Source: Bacteroides sp. 519 (lineage in GTDB: Bacteria; Bacteroidota; Bacteroidia; Bacteroidales; Bacteroidaceae). Taken from it: a DNA stretch of 58,951 bases. Position numbers and translations under genes: made by a program. The stretch is from NCBI RefSeq assembly GCF_010500955.1, contig NZ_QVMJ01000018.1, forward strand, positions 1-58,951. The letters are read 5' to 3'. Position 1 is the first letter of the stretch; the number at the start of each line of letters is the position of its first letter. Below, piece by piece: positions 16,387-25,508 of this stretch. The notes under the pieces are model-generated. The model was not told the origin of the DNA, did not search any database, and was given only the letters and a program-made list of their open reading frames with translations.

Positions 16387-17397
16387 ATGAAACAATTCAG
16401 TTTACTATGCCTGATAGTCCTCTGGCTCTGTCCGCTCCGGATAAGTGCACAGTGCGACAACACACTGGTGGAAAAGGCTGCTTTAGAAAGTGGTTCCGAA
16501 GCGGTGTATCTGCGCGAATTTAAGGTAAAGTTCGATGGCGTTGAGCGTGGAAAGGCAATTCCGGTAGCGCGATACCCCATTTTACTTAGCAGAAACAACA
16601 CATACCGCTTCAATGTATGCAACTCAATAGAATCGGAAGGAAACATCATCCTTAACCTCTATCTGAAAGATAAACTGGTAGGCAGTACCTATGATGCGCA
16701 AACCTCGACAGATTTGCAGCGTTTCGACTTTGTTTGCGACAAAACGGCTACCTACGAAGTGGTAATGTCTTTCGATCAGGGGCAACCCGGATGTGCTGCG
16801 GGCATACTATCGTTGCTGCCCTCGCGCGAGTCGTTGATTGAAGATGTGGAATTGGATGTGCTTTATGCCCTCGCCGATAACCCCATTGTTATTTACGATG
16901 ATGAAAACGAACATGCTACAATAGAACTGTCGATAAATAATGGTGAGGTAATTAAGGTAGAAGGAGTAAACTACATTATCCGTCCGCAGAAAGCCGGAAC
17001 AGCCCTTTTAAGTATACGGGTATTGCATAAAGATGGCTCACTGAAGGATTTTAAACAGAAACGCTTTGCTGTGATGGAATTGAATAAACCGTATGCAACA
17101 GTACGTGGTGTAAAAGAGGGTAAAATCAGCAAGCAAGAACTGGTACAGGGCAGTCGACTAGAGCTTTGGTTCTCCGAAGGTGTTAAATGCAGCTACCGCA
17201 TTGTTTCGTTTACACTTTCCGACAACGACGACCTGATAAGCGGCATAACATCTACTTCGTCCAGATTGTCCAAATCGCAGCGCGAATGGATAGATACCCT
17301 TCCGGTTGGAACACGTTTGTATGTAAAGAATATCCGCGTAAAAACAGCCGAACATGTAGCAATGGACGTCCCCGCATTGGAGTTTATAATTGAGTAA
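16387..17397 (+). CDS. Exported protein with GldM/PorM-like C-terminal domain
   Basis: 336 residues with a signal peptide (1-21, ends RISAQ). The N-terminal about 130 residues form a beta-rich domain with Cys pairs. The last 100 residues (about 235-336) follow the pattern of the last domain of GldM/PorM: V-x-G-x-x-x-GKISKQEL, a hydrophobic YRIVSFTLS strand, a Ser-rich turn, SKSQREWIDTL, then GTRLYVKNIRVK and a final PALEFII strand. GldM/PorM are motor and gate components of type IX secretion. This protein lacks the GldM membrane helix, so it is not GldM itself. It lies 38 bases after the STN gene and before the VIT-vWA receptor, probably in the same operon. Confidence 0.65.
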   Translation: MKQFSLLCLIVLWLCPLRISAQCDNTLVEKAALESGSEAVYLREFKVKFDGVERGKAIPVARYPILLSRNNTYRFNVCNSIESEGNIILNLYLKDKLVGSTYDAQTSTDLQRFDFVCDKTATYEVVMSFDQGQPGCAAGILSLLPSRESLIEDVELDVLYALADNPIVIYDDENEHATIELSINNGEVIKVEGVNYIIRPQKAGTALLSIRVLHKDGSLKDFKQKRFAVMELNKPYATVRGVKEGKISKQELVQGSRLELWFSEGVKCSYRIVSFTLSDNDDLISGITSTSSRLSKSQREWIDTLPVGTRLYVKNIRVKTAEHVAMDVPALEFIIE

Positions 17398-17431
17398 TAA
17401 TTAGAATACAGAAGCACTGAGTTTTTTCTTT

Positions 17432-17528
17432 TTGAACCGCAGAGTTACGCAGATTAACGCAGAGTTTTAAGTTTTCCTGCGGCATCGTAATAAAAACTCT
17501 GCGTAACTAGCGTAACTCTGCGGTTCAA
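17432..17528. repeat. Low-complexity inverted repeat (CAGAGTTACGC type)
   Basis: The left arm TTGAACCGCAGAGTTACGC, continuing with GCAGATTAACGCAGAG, is matched by the right arm GCGTAACTCTGCGGTTCAA after an inner AACTCTGCGTAACT. The outermost 19 bases pair perfectly. It fills the gap before the large receptor gene. Confidence 0.8.
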
Positions 17529-17583
17529 AGTTCTAAATTTAAAATCATAAAATATTGTTGAACAACGTAAAATATAACCCACT

Positions 17584-20500
17584 ATGAAATACAGAATAAT
17601 ATACATTCTTCTATTGCTTTTTATTACTGTAACAACTTATGCACAGGATATTCGTTTGGTTTCGGGTGTTATAAAAGACAACGATGGTGAACCTATAATT
17701 GGCGTTAGCGTGCAACAGGTAGGTGGTACTAATGCCACTATAACCAATCTTGATGGTTATTATGAAATTGAGGCCCCCTTGGGCAGTAAACTACGCATCT
17801 CGTATATAGGGATGAACACTACCGAAATGGTAGTAACCGAGGACAATTCCAAACCAGTGAAACGTTTGCCCAATAATACATTAAGTAAATCGGAGTCTCC
17901 TTACTTTCAGGTATTTAGTGAATCGAAAGATGCAAGTATGCCCTTGAAGAAAACCGATGTAACAGTAAACATAGCAGGGGTTATTGCCGATGTAAAAGTA
18001 AACCAGATCTATATTAATGATGGGCCTAACACGCTCGAAGCCATTTATGTATTCCCCGGTTCAACCAGAGCCGCAGTATATGGCATGGCTATGACTGTTG
18101 GCAACAGGCGCATTGAAGCAAAGATTAAGAAAAAAGAGCAGGCACGGCAAGAATACGAACAAGCCAAACAAGAAGGTAAATCAACTACTCTGCTTGAGCA
18201 ACACCGGCCGAATGTGTTTCAGATGAATGTAGCAAATATTCTGCCGGGCGATACCATTACAGTAGAAATGCGATACACCGAACTGCTGGAAAATGAAAAA
18301 GGAACCTACGAATTTGTTTACCCAACCGTAGTAGGTCCGCGTTACTCTACATCCGGCGAAGAATGGGTAAAACAATCAACAGCGCAGTATCTAAAAGAAG
18401 AGCAACCGGAGTTCTCAATCAATACCATTATTCAGGCAGGTATGCCTATCCGCAAGGTTAGTAGTATATCTCACAACCTTACTATAGAATCTAAGTCGCC
18501 CGATCAGGCTGTAATATCTTTGTCGAACCCTAAAGACAACGAGGGCAACCGCGATTATGTTCTGCAATACGAACTACAGGGAGGAAACGTAGAATCGGGA
18601 TTGCTGCGTTACGAACACGGCGACGAAAACTTCTTCCTGCTCATGGTGCAGCCACCCAAGCAACCAACCTTGGATCAGATTCCCCCACGCGAATATGTAT
18701 TTATTATTGATGTATCCGGTTCCATGTATGGCTTTCCGCTTGATGTATCGAAAAAGCTGATTCGTACACTGGTGGCATCGCTTCGTCCGATAGACCGGTT
18801 TAATGTAATGTTGTTCGAATCGAGCAATGCCATGCTTTACAAAGAATCGGTTCCTGCAACAGAAAAAAATATTGAAAAGGCATTGGCTATAATCGATAAA
18901 CAGCAGGGAAATGGCGGAACCGAAATGTATGGTGCAGTAAAGAACGCAATGGAGTTCAAAGGAACCGAGGGATTTTCGCGTACATTCCTTATAATAACCG
19001 ATGGATATGTTAGCGTTGAAAAAGAACTCTTTAATTATATACGTAGCCATCTTAACGATGCAAACCTGTTTCCTTTTGGGATAGGAGCAAACGTTAACCG
19101 TTATTTAATAGAAGGATTGGCGCATGCCGGAATGGGTAATCCTTATATCATAACCAATAAAACCCAGGCCAAAGAGGTAGGGCAGCAGGCTATAAACGAC
19201 ATCACTCAGCCTGTGCTTACTAACATCTCTGTTGATTGGGGCGATTTCGATGTGTACGATGTAGAACCTGTAGCCATTCCCGATGTGTTTGCCCAACGCC
19301 CCATACTGATTTATGGAAAGTACAAAGGTGCAGCCAAAGGAACCATTACGGTAGAAGGAATCTCGGGTAATTCAACTTATCAGCAAAAGTTTAAGATATC
19401 TGATGCTCGCATTCAACACAATCAGGCTTTGCGTTACTTATGGGCACGTAACCAGATACGCTATTATGATGACTATGCCCAGTATTACGAAGGTAATGTA
19501 AACGGATGGTACGATATTTATGGAAAGCATTCTCTGAGTGAAAGGCAGGTAGAACAGATTACCAATCTGGGATTACAATATAATTTGCTGACACAATATA
19601 CTTCGTTCCTTGCTGTTGACGATGAGGTAAGAACTACCAATTCACAAAACACATCGGATATTAAGCTAACAGAAGATGCTGCTACACTCGACGAAGTTGT
19701 AGTAGTTGGCTATGGTGTAATGCGTAAAGAATATACAGCCAGTGCGGTTTCCAGTGTATCGTCGAGCAATCTGCCCACAGGTTCGGTAGGACATAGCTTA
19801 CAGGGAAGGGTTGCTGGTTTGCAAATATCGCAAACGGCCGGCGAGCCGGGCGATCCTGCCAGAATACGGATACGTGGTGGCAGCTCTATTATGGATAACA
19901 GTACTCCGCTGATCGTAGTTGATGGTCTACCTGTAGAGTATAGTGATCTGTCGCAAATGAACACCAGTGATATTGAAAGCATTACCGTGTTAAAAGATGC
20001 ATCTTCAACAGCTATATACGGTTCCAGGGCTGCCAATGGTGTATTGGTTGTAACCACAAAGAAACCGCTATACAAAGCACTTTCGGTAAACTGGACCTCT
20101 GCTTTCCAAATAGAAAACACCAACCGCTTGCCCAAACTGGAGAACCAGTCGGACGACCGTTACGATATCTTTAAAACGGGATATTCCTTCAAGAACTTTC
20201 TTACAGTATCCGAGCAACGCCAGAAATTGTATTATACATTAAAACTGGGCAACAATACCCAAAACGGATTTATCCCGAAATCAAAATTCAACGAAAATAA
20301 CCTGGGATTGAAAGTTGGCGGCAAAGTAAACAGTAAGTTCGATTATACCATCGACCTAAATTATAAGAATACGCAAGGCAACCGTTTGCAACGTGGATAC
20401 AATATGTCTAACATTATGCAAAGTATATTGCTAAGCCCTTCTGCAGCAGTCGATGATCCACAATGGACAATAGACAACAATCCGTTTAAAGACGAAGCAA

Positions 20501-21954
20501 GCCGCTTTACAGGTAATGCCAAACTGACGTATAAGTTACTCAATAATCTTTCTTTTGATTATCAGTTAAATGGAGATTATCTATCGTCCGAGGCCAGAAC
20601 AGCACTGAATATCGGTTCGGCTTACAATCCAACGGGGCATATTATGGAAAGAGACGAAGAGTTCAAGTTCCTGCAATCACGCCTATCAGTAAAGTTTAAC
20701 AAAGACTGGAATGATATTGAACTGAATGCCTTGGCAGGACACGAGTATAACAACTCGAAACGAACCATCGATCGTTTAGATGGTTATGAATTGTTGCAAC
20801 CGGGACATTACAACCTCTCTAATGCAACCGAGATTGTTCCTTACAACCAGGTATTCAAGCGTCACTCTAATGCAATATTTGGAAGGGCCGCATTACAATA
20901 CCAAAACTTACTTAGTCTTGAAGCAGCTATGCGAGGAGAGTGGAGTTCGGTTTCCGATAAAACATTGCTCTCACCCTCGGCAGGTCTGTACTTTAATTTG
21001 CTCGAATTATTCCGTAGTAACTGGTTTAACCAGATTAAGCTTTTTGCTAACGTATCGCGTGCAGATAAGGAAACCCCGTTGTATCTGGATCCGGTGTACT
21101 TTAACTCTGCAATCTACAACCTTAACGATGCTTCGAGTCATTTCGAAGGGCGTGAAGTAATTTTAGATAAGTTGAAACCCGAAACAATAATGCACTACGA
21201 AGTGGGAACCCAGTTAGCAGTATGGAGAAACCGGTTAACCTTGGCAGCTTCTCTTTATTGGAAGAAGGGTACCAATCAGTTGTTGCCAACCCAACTTTCT
21301 GCTTCTTCTGTTCAGTTGGAGAATTGTGGAACATTTAAACGTCATGGACTTGAAGTTGAATTGGGAGCACACCTTATTGAGAACCGTAATTTCTCATGGT
21401 ATACACGGTTCATCTTCTCGCGCGAGCGCAGCCGCGTAACCGATTTAGGTGGTAGAAAACTAATGCTTGCCGGAATAGAAGGTGTTGCAGGTTCGTATGC
21501 CATCGAAGGTCAGCCACTGGGCGTACTCTATAGTAGTGATGAACAAAAAGTGCTGGGTAACCCCAATCCAGACTGGCAGTTAAGTTTCATGAATTCGTTA
21601 AACTACCGCAACTTCTCACTTTCTGTATTACTCGATTATAAGAAGGGTGGCAAAATGTGGAACGGTACAAGGTATGTAATGCAAGCATATAACACAGCCG
21701 AGGAGGGTATAGAAGATGCCGGCTACCTCAAATTACGCGAGGTTTCATTGGGTTACCGTATACCTATGCGTTTGCTTGGAACCCGTTCGCAGCTGAAACT
21801 GTCTGTGTTTGCAGGAAATATTCTGTTGTACAGTAAATATAAGGGAGTAGATCCGGAAACAAATCTTACTGGTTCATCCAATGGCTACGGTCTGGATTAC
21901 TTCAATATTCCGGGAACAAGGAATATGGGGCTGTCGCTGAGTTGGGAGTTTTGA
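17584..21954 (+). CDS. TonB-dependent receptor with inserted VIT and von Willebrand A domains
   Basis: 1456 residues. In order: signal peptide (1-21); carboxypeptidase-regulatory-like domain (22-90, LVSGVIKDNDGEPIIGVSV); VIT domain (about 115-255, with LEAIYVFPG and EYEQAKQEGKSTTLLEQ); von Willebrand A domain with an intact metal site (DVSGS at 376-380, GGTEMYGA near 445, ITDGY near 472); a linker to about 690; TonB box and plug (LDEVVVVGYG near 702, then IRIRGGSS and SITVLKDASSTAIYGSRAANG); and a beta-barrel ending in a terminal Phe (LSLSWEF). A normal SusC goes straight from the regulatory domain to the plug. No SusD partner follows. The N-terminal domains of such receptors are periplasmic, so the vWA module should face the periplasm. 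Confidence 0.9.
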   Translation: MKYRIIYILLLLFITVTTYAQDIRLVSGVIKDNDGEPIIGVSVQQVGGTNATITNLDGYYEIEAPLGSKLRISYIGMNTTEMVVTEDNSKPVKRLPNNTLSKSESPYFQVFSESKDASMPLKKTDVTVNIAGVIADVKVNQIYINDGPNTLEAIYVFPGSTRAAVYGMAMTVGNRRIEAKIKKKEQARQEYEQAKQEGKSTTLLEQHRPNVFQMNVANILPGDTITVEMRYTELLENEKGTYEFVYPTVVGPRYSTSGEEWVKQSTAQYLKEEQPEFSINTIIQAGMPIRKVSSISHNLTIESKSPDQAVISLSNPKDNEGNRDYVLQYELQGGNVESGLLRYEHGDENFFLLMVQPPKQPTLDQIPPREYVFIIDVSGSMYGFPLDVSKKLIRTLVASLRPIDRFNVMLFESSNAMLYKESVPATEKNIEKALAIIDKQQGNGGTEMYGAVKNAMEFKGTEGFSRTFLIITDGYVSVEKELFNYIRSHLNDANLFPFGIGANVNRYLIEGLAHAGMGNPYIITNKTQAKEVGQQAINDITQPVLTNISVDWGDFDVYDVEPVAIPDVFAQRPILIYGKYKGAAKGTITVEGISGNSTYQQKFKISDARIQHNQALRYLWARNQIRYYDDYAQYYEGNVNGWYDIYGKHSLSERQVEQITNLGLQYNLLTQYTSFLAVDDEVRTTNSQNTSDIKLTEDAATLDEVVVVGYGVMRKEYTASAVSSVSSSNLPTGSVGHSLQGRVAGLQISQTAGEPGDPARIRIRGGSSIMDNSTPLIVVDGLPVEYSDLSQMNTSDIESITVLKDASSTAIYGSRAANGVLVVTTKKPLYKALSVNWTSAFQIENTNRLPKLENQSDDRYDIFKTGYSFKNFLTVSEQRQKLYYTLKLGNNTQNGFIPKSKFNENNLGLKVGGKVNSKFDYTIDLNYKNTQGNRLQRGYNMSNIMQSILLSPSAAVDDPQWTIDNNPFKDEASRFTGNAKLTYKLLNNLSFDYQLNGDYLSSEARTALNIGSAYNPTGHIMERDEEFKFLQSRLSVKFNKDWNDIELNALAGHEYNNSKRTIDRLDGYELLQPGHYNLSNATEIVPYNQVFKRHSNAIFGRAALQYQNLLSLEAAMRGEWSSVSDKTLLSPSAGLYFNLLELFRSNWFNQIKLFANVSRADKETPLYLDPVYFNSAIYNLNDASSHFEGREVILDKLKPETIMHYEVGTQLAVWRNRLTLAASLYWKKGTNQLLPTQLSASSVQLENCGTFKRHGLEVELGAHLIENRNFSWYTRFIFSRERSRVTDLGGRKLMLAGIEGVAGSYAIEGQPLGVLYSSDEQKVLGNPNPDWQLSFMNSLNYRNFSLSVLLDYKKGGKMWNGTRYVMQAYNTAEEGIEDAGYLKLREVSLGYRIPMRLLGTRSQLKLSVFAGNILLYSKYKGVDPETNLTGSSNGYGLDYFNIPGTRNMGLSLSWEF

Positions 21955-21957
21955 TTA

Positions 21958-21988
21958 AATTGAGGTTGAAAGTTGAGAATTGAAAATT
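21958..21988. repeat. Left arm of a TTGAGAATTGAAAATT hairpin
   Basis: TTGAGGTTGAAAGTTGAG and TTGAAAATT words start four bases after the receptor stop. The matching reverse-complement arm is 880 bases away (22869-22895), beyond the ORF6N gene. Confidence 0.65.
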
Positions 21989-21997
21989 ATTTGTGAT

Positions 21998-22005
21998 TAT
22001 ATTTG
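21998..22005 (+). promoter_or_regulatory. -7 box of the ORF6N gene
   Basis: TATATTTG, an exact consensus match, 23 bases before the ATG. A TTG inside the repeat arm (21973-21975) could serve as a -33 element. Confidence 0.55.
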
Positions 22006-22028
22006 CATCTTGTTTAATAACACGAATA

Positions 22029-22589
22029 ATGGAACAGATAGAACTTATACAAAGTAAGATATATGAGATTAGAGGACAAAGGATAATGTTGGATTTTGAT
22101 TTGGCCACCTTGTATCAAGTTGAAACACGTATTTTGAATCAAGCCGTCAAACGTAATCTGAAAAGATTTCCTTCTGACTTTATGTTTCAATTGAGTTTGG
22201 AGGAGTGGGAAATCTTGAAATCACAATTTGTGATATCAAGTTGGGGTGGTACTCGTAAACTCCCCTTTGCCTTTACTGAACAGGGTTTAGCAATGCTTTC
22301 TGGAATATTAAATTCAGATATAGCTATACAAGTAAATATTAATATAATGCGTGCTTTTGTCGCAGTTAGACATTTAATAGCTAAACCAGTTGACAGAGTA
22401 GGTCAATTAGAAAACCAAATAGCAGAACTCAAAGCCTATATTGAAGAGTCTTTTGCTGATTATAATGATATAAACGAAGATACTCGAGTGCAATTAGAAC
22501 TCATTAATCAGACTTTGGCCGAACTACAAGCCCAAAAGAAACTAGAGGATAAACCGCGTAAACCAATTGGTTTTAAATCTTATAAGTAA
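22029..22589 (+). CDS. ORF6N-domain DNA-binding protein
   Basis: 186 residues from the ATG at 22029. It contains the ORF6N/KilA-N-like domain (YEIRGQRIMLDFDLATLYQVETRILNQAVKRN, then FPSDFMFQLS and FTEQGLAMLSGIL) and a C-terminal coiled coil with a basic end (KPRKPIGFKSYK). The domain is common in phage and mobile-element regulators and in solitary Bacteroidetes chromosomal genes. It has its own promoter and sits between split hairpin arms, suggesting an inserted cassette. Confidence 0.88.
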   Translation: MEQIELIQSKIYEIRGQRIMLDFDLATLYQVETRILNQAVKRNLKRFPSDFMFQLSLEEWEILKSQFVISSWGGTRKLPFAFTEQGLAMLSGILNSDIAIQVNINIMRAFVAVRHLIAKPVDRVGQLENQIAELKAYIEESFADYNDINEDTRVQLELINQTLAELQAQKKLEDKPRKPIGFKSYK

Positions 22590-22638
22590 TAGTTGAAACA
22601 GTTGATTAAAGTTCTGGTTTAGTAAGGAAAAGATATAC

Positions 22639-22746
22639 AATGTAGGGGCATCCCCTTGTGGGTGCCCTGATGTGTACCGCATGGAATAATACATTTCGAG
22701 CCATCATCAGGGCAAATATAGGGGAAATATAGGATGCCCCTACATT
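22639..22746. repeat. GTAGGGGCATCC-type palindrome
   Basis: AATGTAGGGGCATCC at the left and GGATGCCCCTACATT at the right are perfectly complementary outer arms; inner arms GGGTGCCCTGATG and CATCAGGGCA also pair. Repeats of this style are dispersed in many bacterial genomes. The remainder of 22590-22913 holds only the hairpin arm and the next promoter. Confidence 0.75.
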
Positions 22747-22815
22747 GTGTGATTCTGAAGGTTTTTAAATAATCAATATCTAATAAATTAATGCCATTTA
22801 TTTTGATTTAAAAAC

Positions 22816-22823
22816 TACATTTG
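22816..22823 (+). promoter_or_regulatory. -7 box of the GH94 gene
   Basis: TACATTTG matches the consensus. The -33 region is weak. The resulting leader of about 85 bases contains the CAATTTTCAATT-type repeat arm. Confidence 0.5.
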
Positions 22824-22868
22824 CACTCTCAATCAAAAAGAGAAGAGTTGAATACGATTTGTGCGAAT

Positions 22869-22895
22869 CAATTTTCAATTCTCAATTTTCAATTT
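22869..22895. repeat. Right arm of the split AATTTTCAATTCTC hairpin
   Basis: CAATTTTCAATTCTCAATTT is the reverse complement of the words at 21958-21988. The same words appear as an intact hairpin at 10450-10530. Confidence 0.65.
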
Positions 22896-22913
22896 AATAA
22901 AAACTAGTACCTT

Positions 22914-25352
22914 ATGAAGTTTGGTTATTTCGACGATGAACGTCGCGAGTACGTCATCACAAACCCGCAAACCCCGTGGCCATGGATAAACTACCTGGGC
23001 AATGAAGACTTTTTCTCCCTGATATCAAACACTGCCGGTGGATATTCTTTCTATAAAGATGCTAAATTCCGCCGCATTACCCGCTACCGTTACAACAATG
23101 TACCGATGGATAATGGTGGACGATATTTCTATATCAACGATAACGGTACTGTATGGTCGCCCGGTTGGAAACCCTGTAAAACGCCACTCGACAAATACGA
23201 ATGTCGTCACGGAATGAGCTATACTACCATCACAGGCGAGAAAGATGGAATAGAAGCCGAAGTACTTTTCTTTGTACCACTCAGCACATGGGCCGAAGTA
23301 CAGAAAGTAAAACTCACCAATAAAACCGGCGAGCCACGTAAACTGAAACTGTTCTCGTTTGCCGAATGGTGCCTGTGGAATGCCGCAACCGATATGGAAA
23401 ACTTCCAGCGCAACTTCTCTACCGGCGAAGTAGAGATTGACGGATCGGTACTTTACCATAAAACAGAATATAAAGAACGACGCAATCATTACGCCTACTA
23501 TAGTGTAAACCAACCCATTCAGGGATACGATACAGACCGTGAGTCATTCATCGGATTGTATAATGAGTTTCGCGATCCACAGGCAGTAATGGCAGGCAAA
23601 CCCACAATGTCTGTTGCTCACGGATGGTCGCCCATTGCCTCGCACTACCTCGAAATAGAACTGCAACCCGGCGAAAGCAAAGAATTGGTGTTTATGCTGG
23701 GATATGTAGAATACGAAAACCAGGAAGACAAATGGGAATCGAAAGGGGTTATCAACAAAACACAAGCCCGGCAAACTATTGCAAAGTTTGATACCCCCGA
23801 AAAGGTGAATACTGCCTTTAACGAGTTAAGAAAATACTGGGATGATTTATTGAATGTGTATACACTGAAAAGTAGCGAAGCAAAACTCAACCGGATGGTA
23901 AACATCTGGAACCAATACCAGTGTATGGTTACCTTCAACTTCTCTCGTTCAGCCTCCTTTTTTGAGTCGGGCATTGGCCGGGGAATGGGATTCCGCGACT
24001 CCAACCAGGATTTGGTAGGCTTTGTACATCAAATACCCACCCGCGCCCGTCAACGTATTATCGACATTGCATCTACACAGTTCCCCGACGGTGGATGCTA
24101 TCATCAATACCAGCCACTTACCAAGCGCGGTAACAATGATATTGGCGGTGGTTTCAATGACGACCCCATGTGGCTCATCTTCGGAACCGTTGCCTACCTG
24201 AAGGAAACCGGTGATTTCTCCATCCTCGACGAACCCGTACCTTTCGACAATCAGCCGGGAAGCGAAGAATCACTTTTCCATCACCTTACTGTATCTTTCG
24301 ATCATGTAATCAACAACCTTGGTCCGCACATGTTGCCGTTAATCGGCCGGGCCGACTGGAACGACTGCCTCAACCTGAATTGTTTTTCGTGGGATCCGAA
24401 CGAATCGTTCCAAACCACCGAAAATAAATCGGAAGGCTCTAAAGCCGAATCGTTAATGATTGCTGGATTGTTTATTGTTTCCGGTCGTGATTATGTAGAA
24501 CTTTGCCAACATACCGGTAGGATAGAAGAGGCTCAACGTGCACAAAAGTTTATCGACAGTATGATTGAAGCTGTTCGCAAACACGGTTGGGATGGCGAAT
24601 GGTATCTGCGTGCGTACGACTTCTTTGGTAACAAAGTAGGAAGCAACGAAAACAAGGAAGGCAAAATATTTATCGAGTCGCAAGGCTGGTGTGCCATGGC
24701 AGAAGTTGGTTTGGGAGAAGGGCTGGTTGAGAAAGCACTTAACTCTGTAAAACAACATCTGGATACTCCACACGGTATTGTACTGAACAATCCAGCCTTT
24801 ACCGAGTATGTAGTTGAGTACGGCGAAATATCTACATACCCAAAAGGTTATAAAGAAAATGCCGGTATATTCTGCCACAACAACCCATGGATAATTATTG
24901 CCGAAACCATTCTTGGCCGTGGCGATTATGCGTGGGATTACTTCCGTAAAATATGCCCGTCCTATACCGAAGAGCATTCCGAACTGCATAAAGTGGAACC
25001 ATATGTTTATTCGCAAATGATTGCCGGCAAAGATGCATTTAAACCGGGAGAAGCTAAAAACTCATGGCTTACTGGTACGGCAGCATGGAATTATTATACC
25101 ATTACCCAGTTTATACTTGGTATTAAGCCAACCTATAACGGACTGGAAATCAATCCTTGTATCCCTGCCGATTGGAATGAGTTTACTGTTACCCGTAAAT
25201 TCCGTGGAGCAACATATCATATTCAGGTAAATAATACCAGGGTAATGAAAGGGATAAAAAGTATTACATTGAATGCCGAAGCAATAGTGGGTAATGTTAT
25301 TCCGTTGCAACCGCAAGGAAGTGTAAATATGGTAGAGGTGGTGTTGGGATAG
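22914..25352 (+). CDS. GH94 glycoside phosphorylase (cellobiose-phosphorylase type)
   Basis: 812 residues without a signal peptide, so cytoplasmic. Cleaves a beta-linked disaccharide with phosphate to give a sugar 1-phosphate. The family layout is complete: N-terminal beta-sandwich (PQTPWPWINYLGN), a helical linker, an (alpha/alpha)6 barrel with RGMGFRDSNQDL-like and GRADWNDCLN motifs (Asp484 of WND is the likely general acid), phosphate-site region near NAGIFCHNNPW, and a C-terminal beta-sandwich (GLEINPCIP). The sequence is closest in style to cellobiose phosphorylases, but laminaribiose or chitobiose specificity cannot be excluded. It could act on disaccharides trimmed by the GH3 enzyme at 49434 or imported by the nearby SusCD. 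Confidence 0.93.
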   Translation: MKFGYFDDERREYVITNPQTPWPWINYLGNEDFFSLISNTAGGYSFYKDAKFRRITRYRYNNVPMDNGGRYFYINDNGTVWSPGWKPCKTPLDKYECRHGMSYTTITGEKDGIEAEVLFFVPLSTWAEVQKVKLTNKTGEPRKLKLFSFAEWCLWNAATDMENFQRNFSTGEVEIDGSVLYHKTEYKERRNHYAYYSVNQPIQGYDTDRESFIGLYNEFRDPQAVMAGKPTMSVAHGWSPIASHYLEIELQPGESKELVFMLGYVEYENQEDKWESKGVINKTQARQTIAKFDTPEKVNTAFNELRKYWDDLLNVYTLKSSEAKLNRMVNIWNQYQCMVTFNFSRSASFFESGIGRGMGFRDSNQDLVGFVHQIPTRARQRIIDIASTQFPDGGCYHQYQPLTKRGNNDIGGGFNDDPMWLIFGTVAYLKETGDFSILDEPVPFDNQPGSEESLFHHLTVSFDHVINNLGPHMLPLIGRADWNDCLNLNCFSWDPNESFQTTENKSEGSKAESLMIAGLFIVSGRDYVELCQHTGRIEEAQRAQKFIDSMIEAVRKHGWDGEWYLRAYDFFGNKVGSNENKEGKIFIESQGWCAMAEVGLGEGLVEKALNSVKQHLDTPHGIVLNNPAFTEYVVEYGEISTYPKGYKENAGIFCHNNPWIIIAETILGRGDYAWDYFRKICPSYTEEHSELHKVEPYVYSQMIAGKDAFKPGEAKNSWLTGTAAWNYYTITQFILGIKPTYNGLEINPCIPADWNEFTVTRKFRGATYHIQVNNTRVMKGIKSITLNAEAIVGNVIPLQPQGSVNMVEVVLG

Positions 25353-25383
25353 AAATACTGTTCTATGCATATACCTTAGACAC

Positions 25384-25421
25384 TGCCACGCCGTTGACAC
25401 AGCTGTGCCAACGGCGTGGCA
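25384..25421. terminator. Strong hairpin after GH94
   Basis: TGCCACGCCGTTG and CAACGGCGTGGCA form a perfect 13-base stem, and the loop contains a second palindrome CACAGCTGTG. There is no T-run, so it may stabilise the mRNA end or form a cruciform rather than act as a classical terminator. Confidence 0.6.
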
Positions 25422-25475
25422 CAATCAGAATAAATATTTATAATCATCATACAACATTAAAGTCGAAAGGATTTG

Positions 25476-25483
25476 TATATTTG
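25476..25483 (+). promoter_or_regulatory. -7 box of the hybrid sensor gene
   Basis: TATATTTG, an exact consensus match, 26 bases before the ATG. Confidence 0.6.
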
Positions 25484-25508
25484 CAGTCAATCCAGTATTT
25501 ACTAACTA

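Noticed and set aside
22639..22746. Structured riboswitch upstream of GH94
   Set aside because: The element is upstream of the predicted promoter and is a simple palindrome of a dispersed type.
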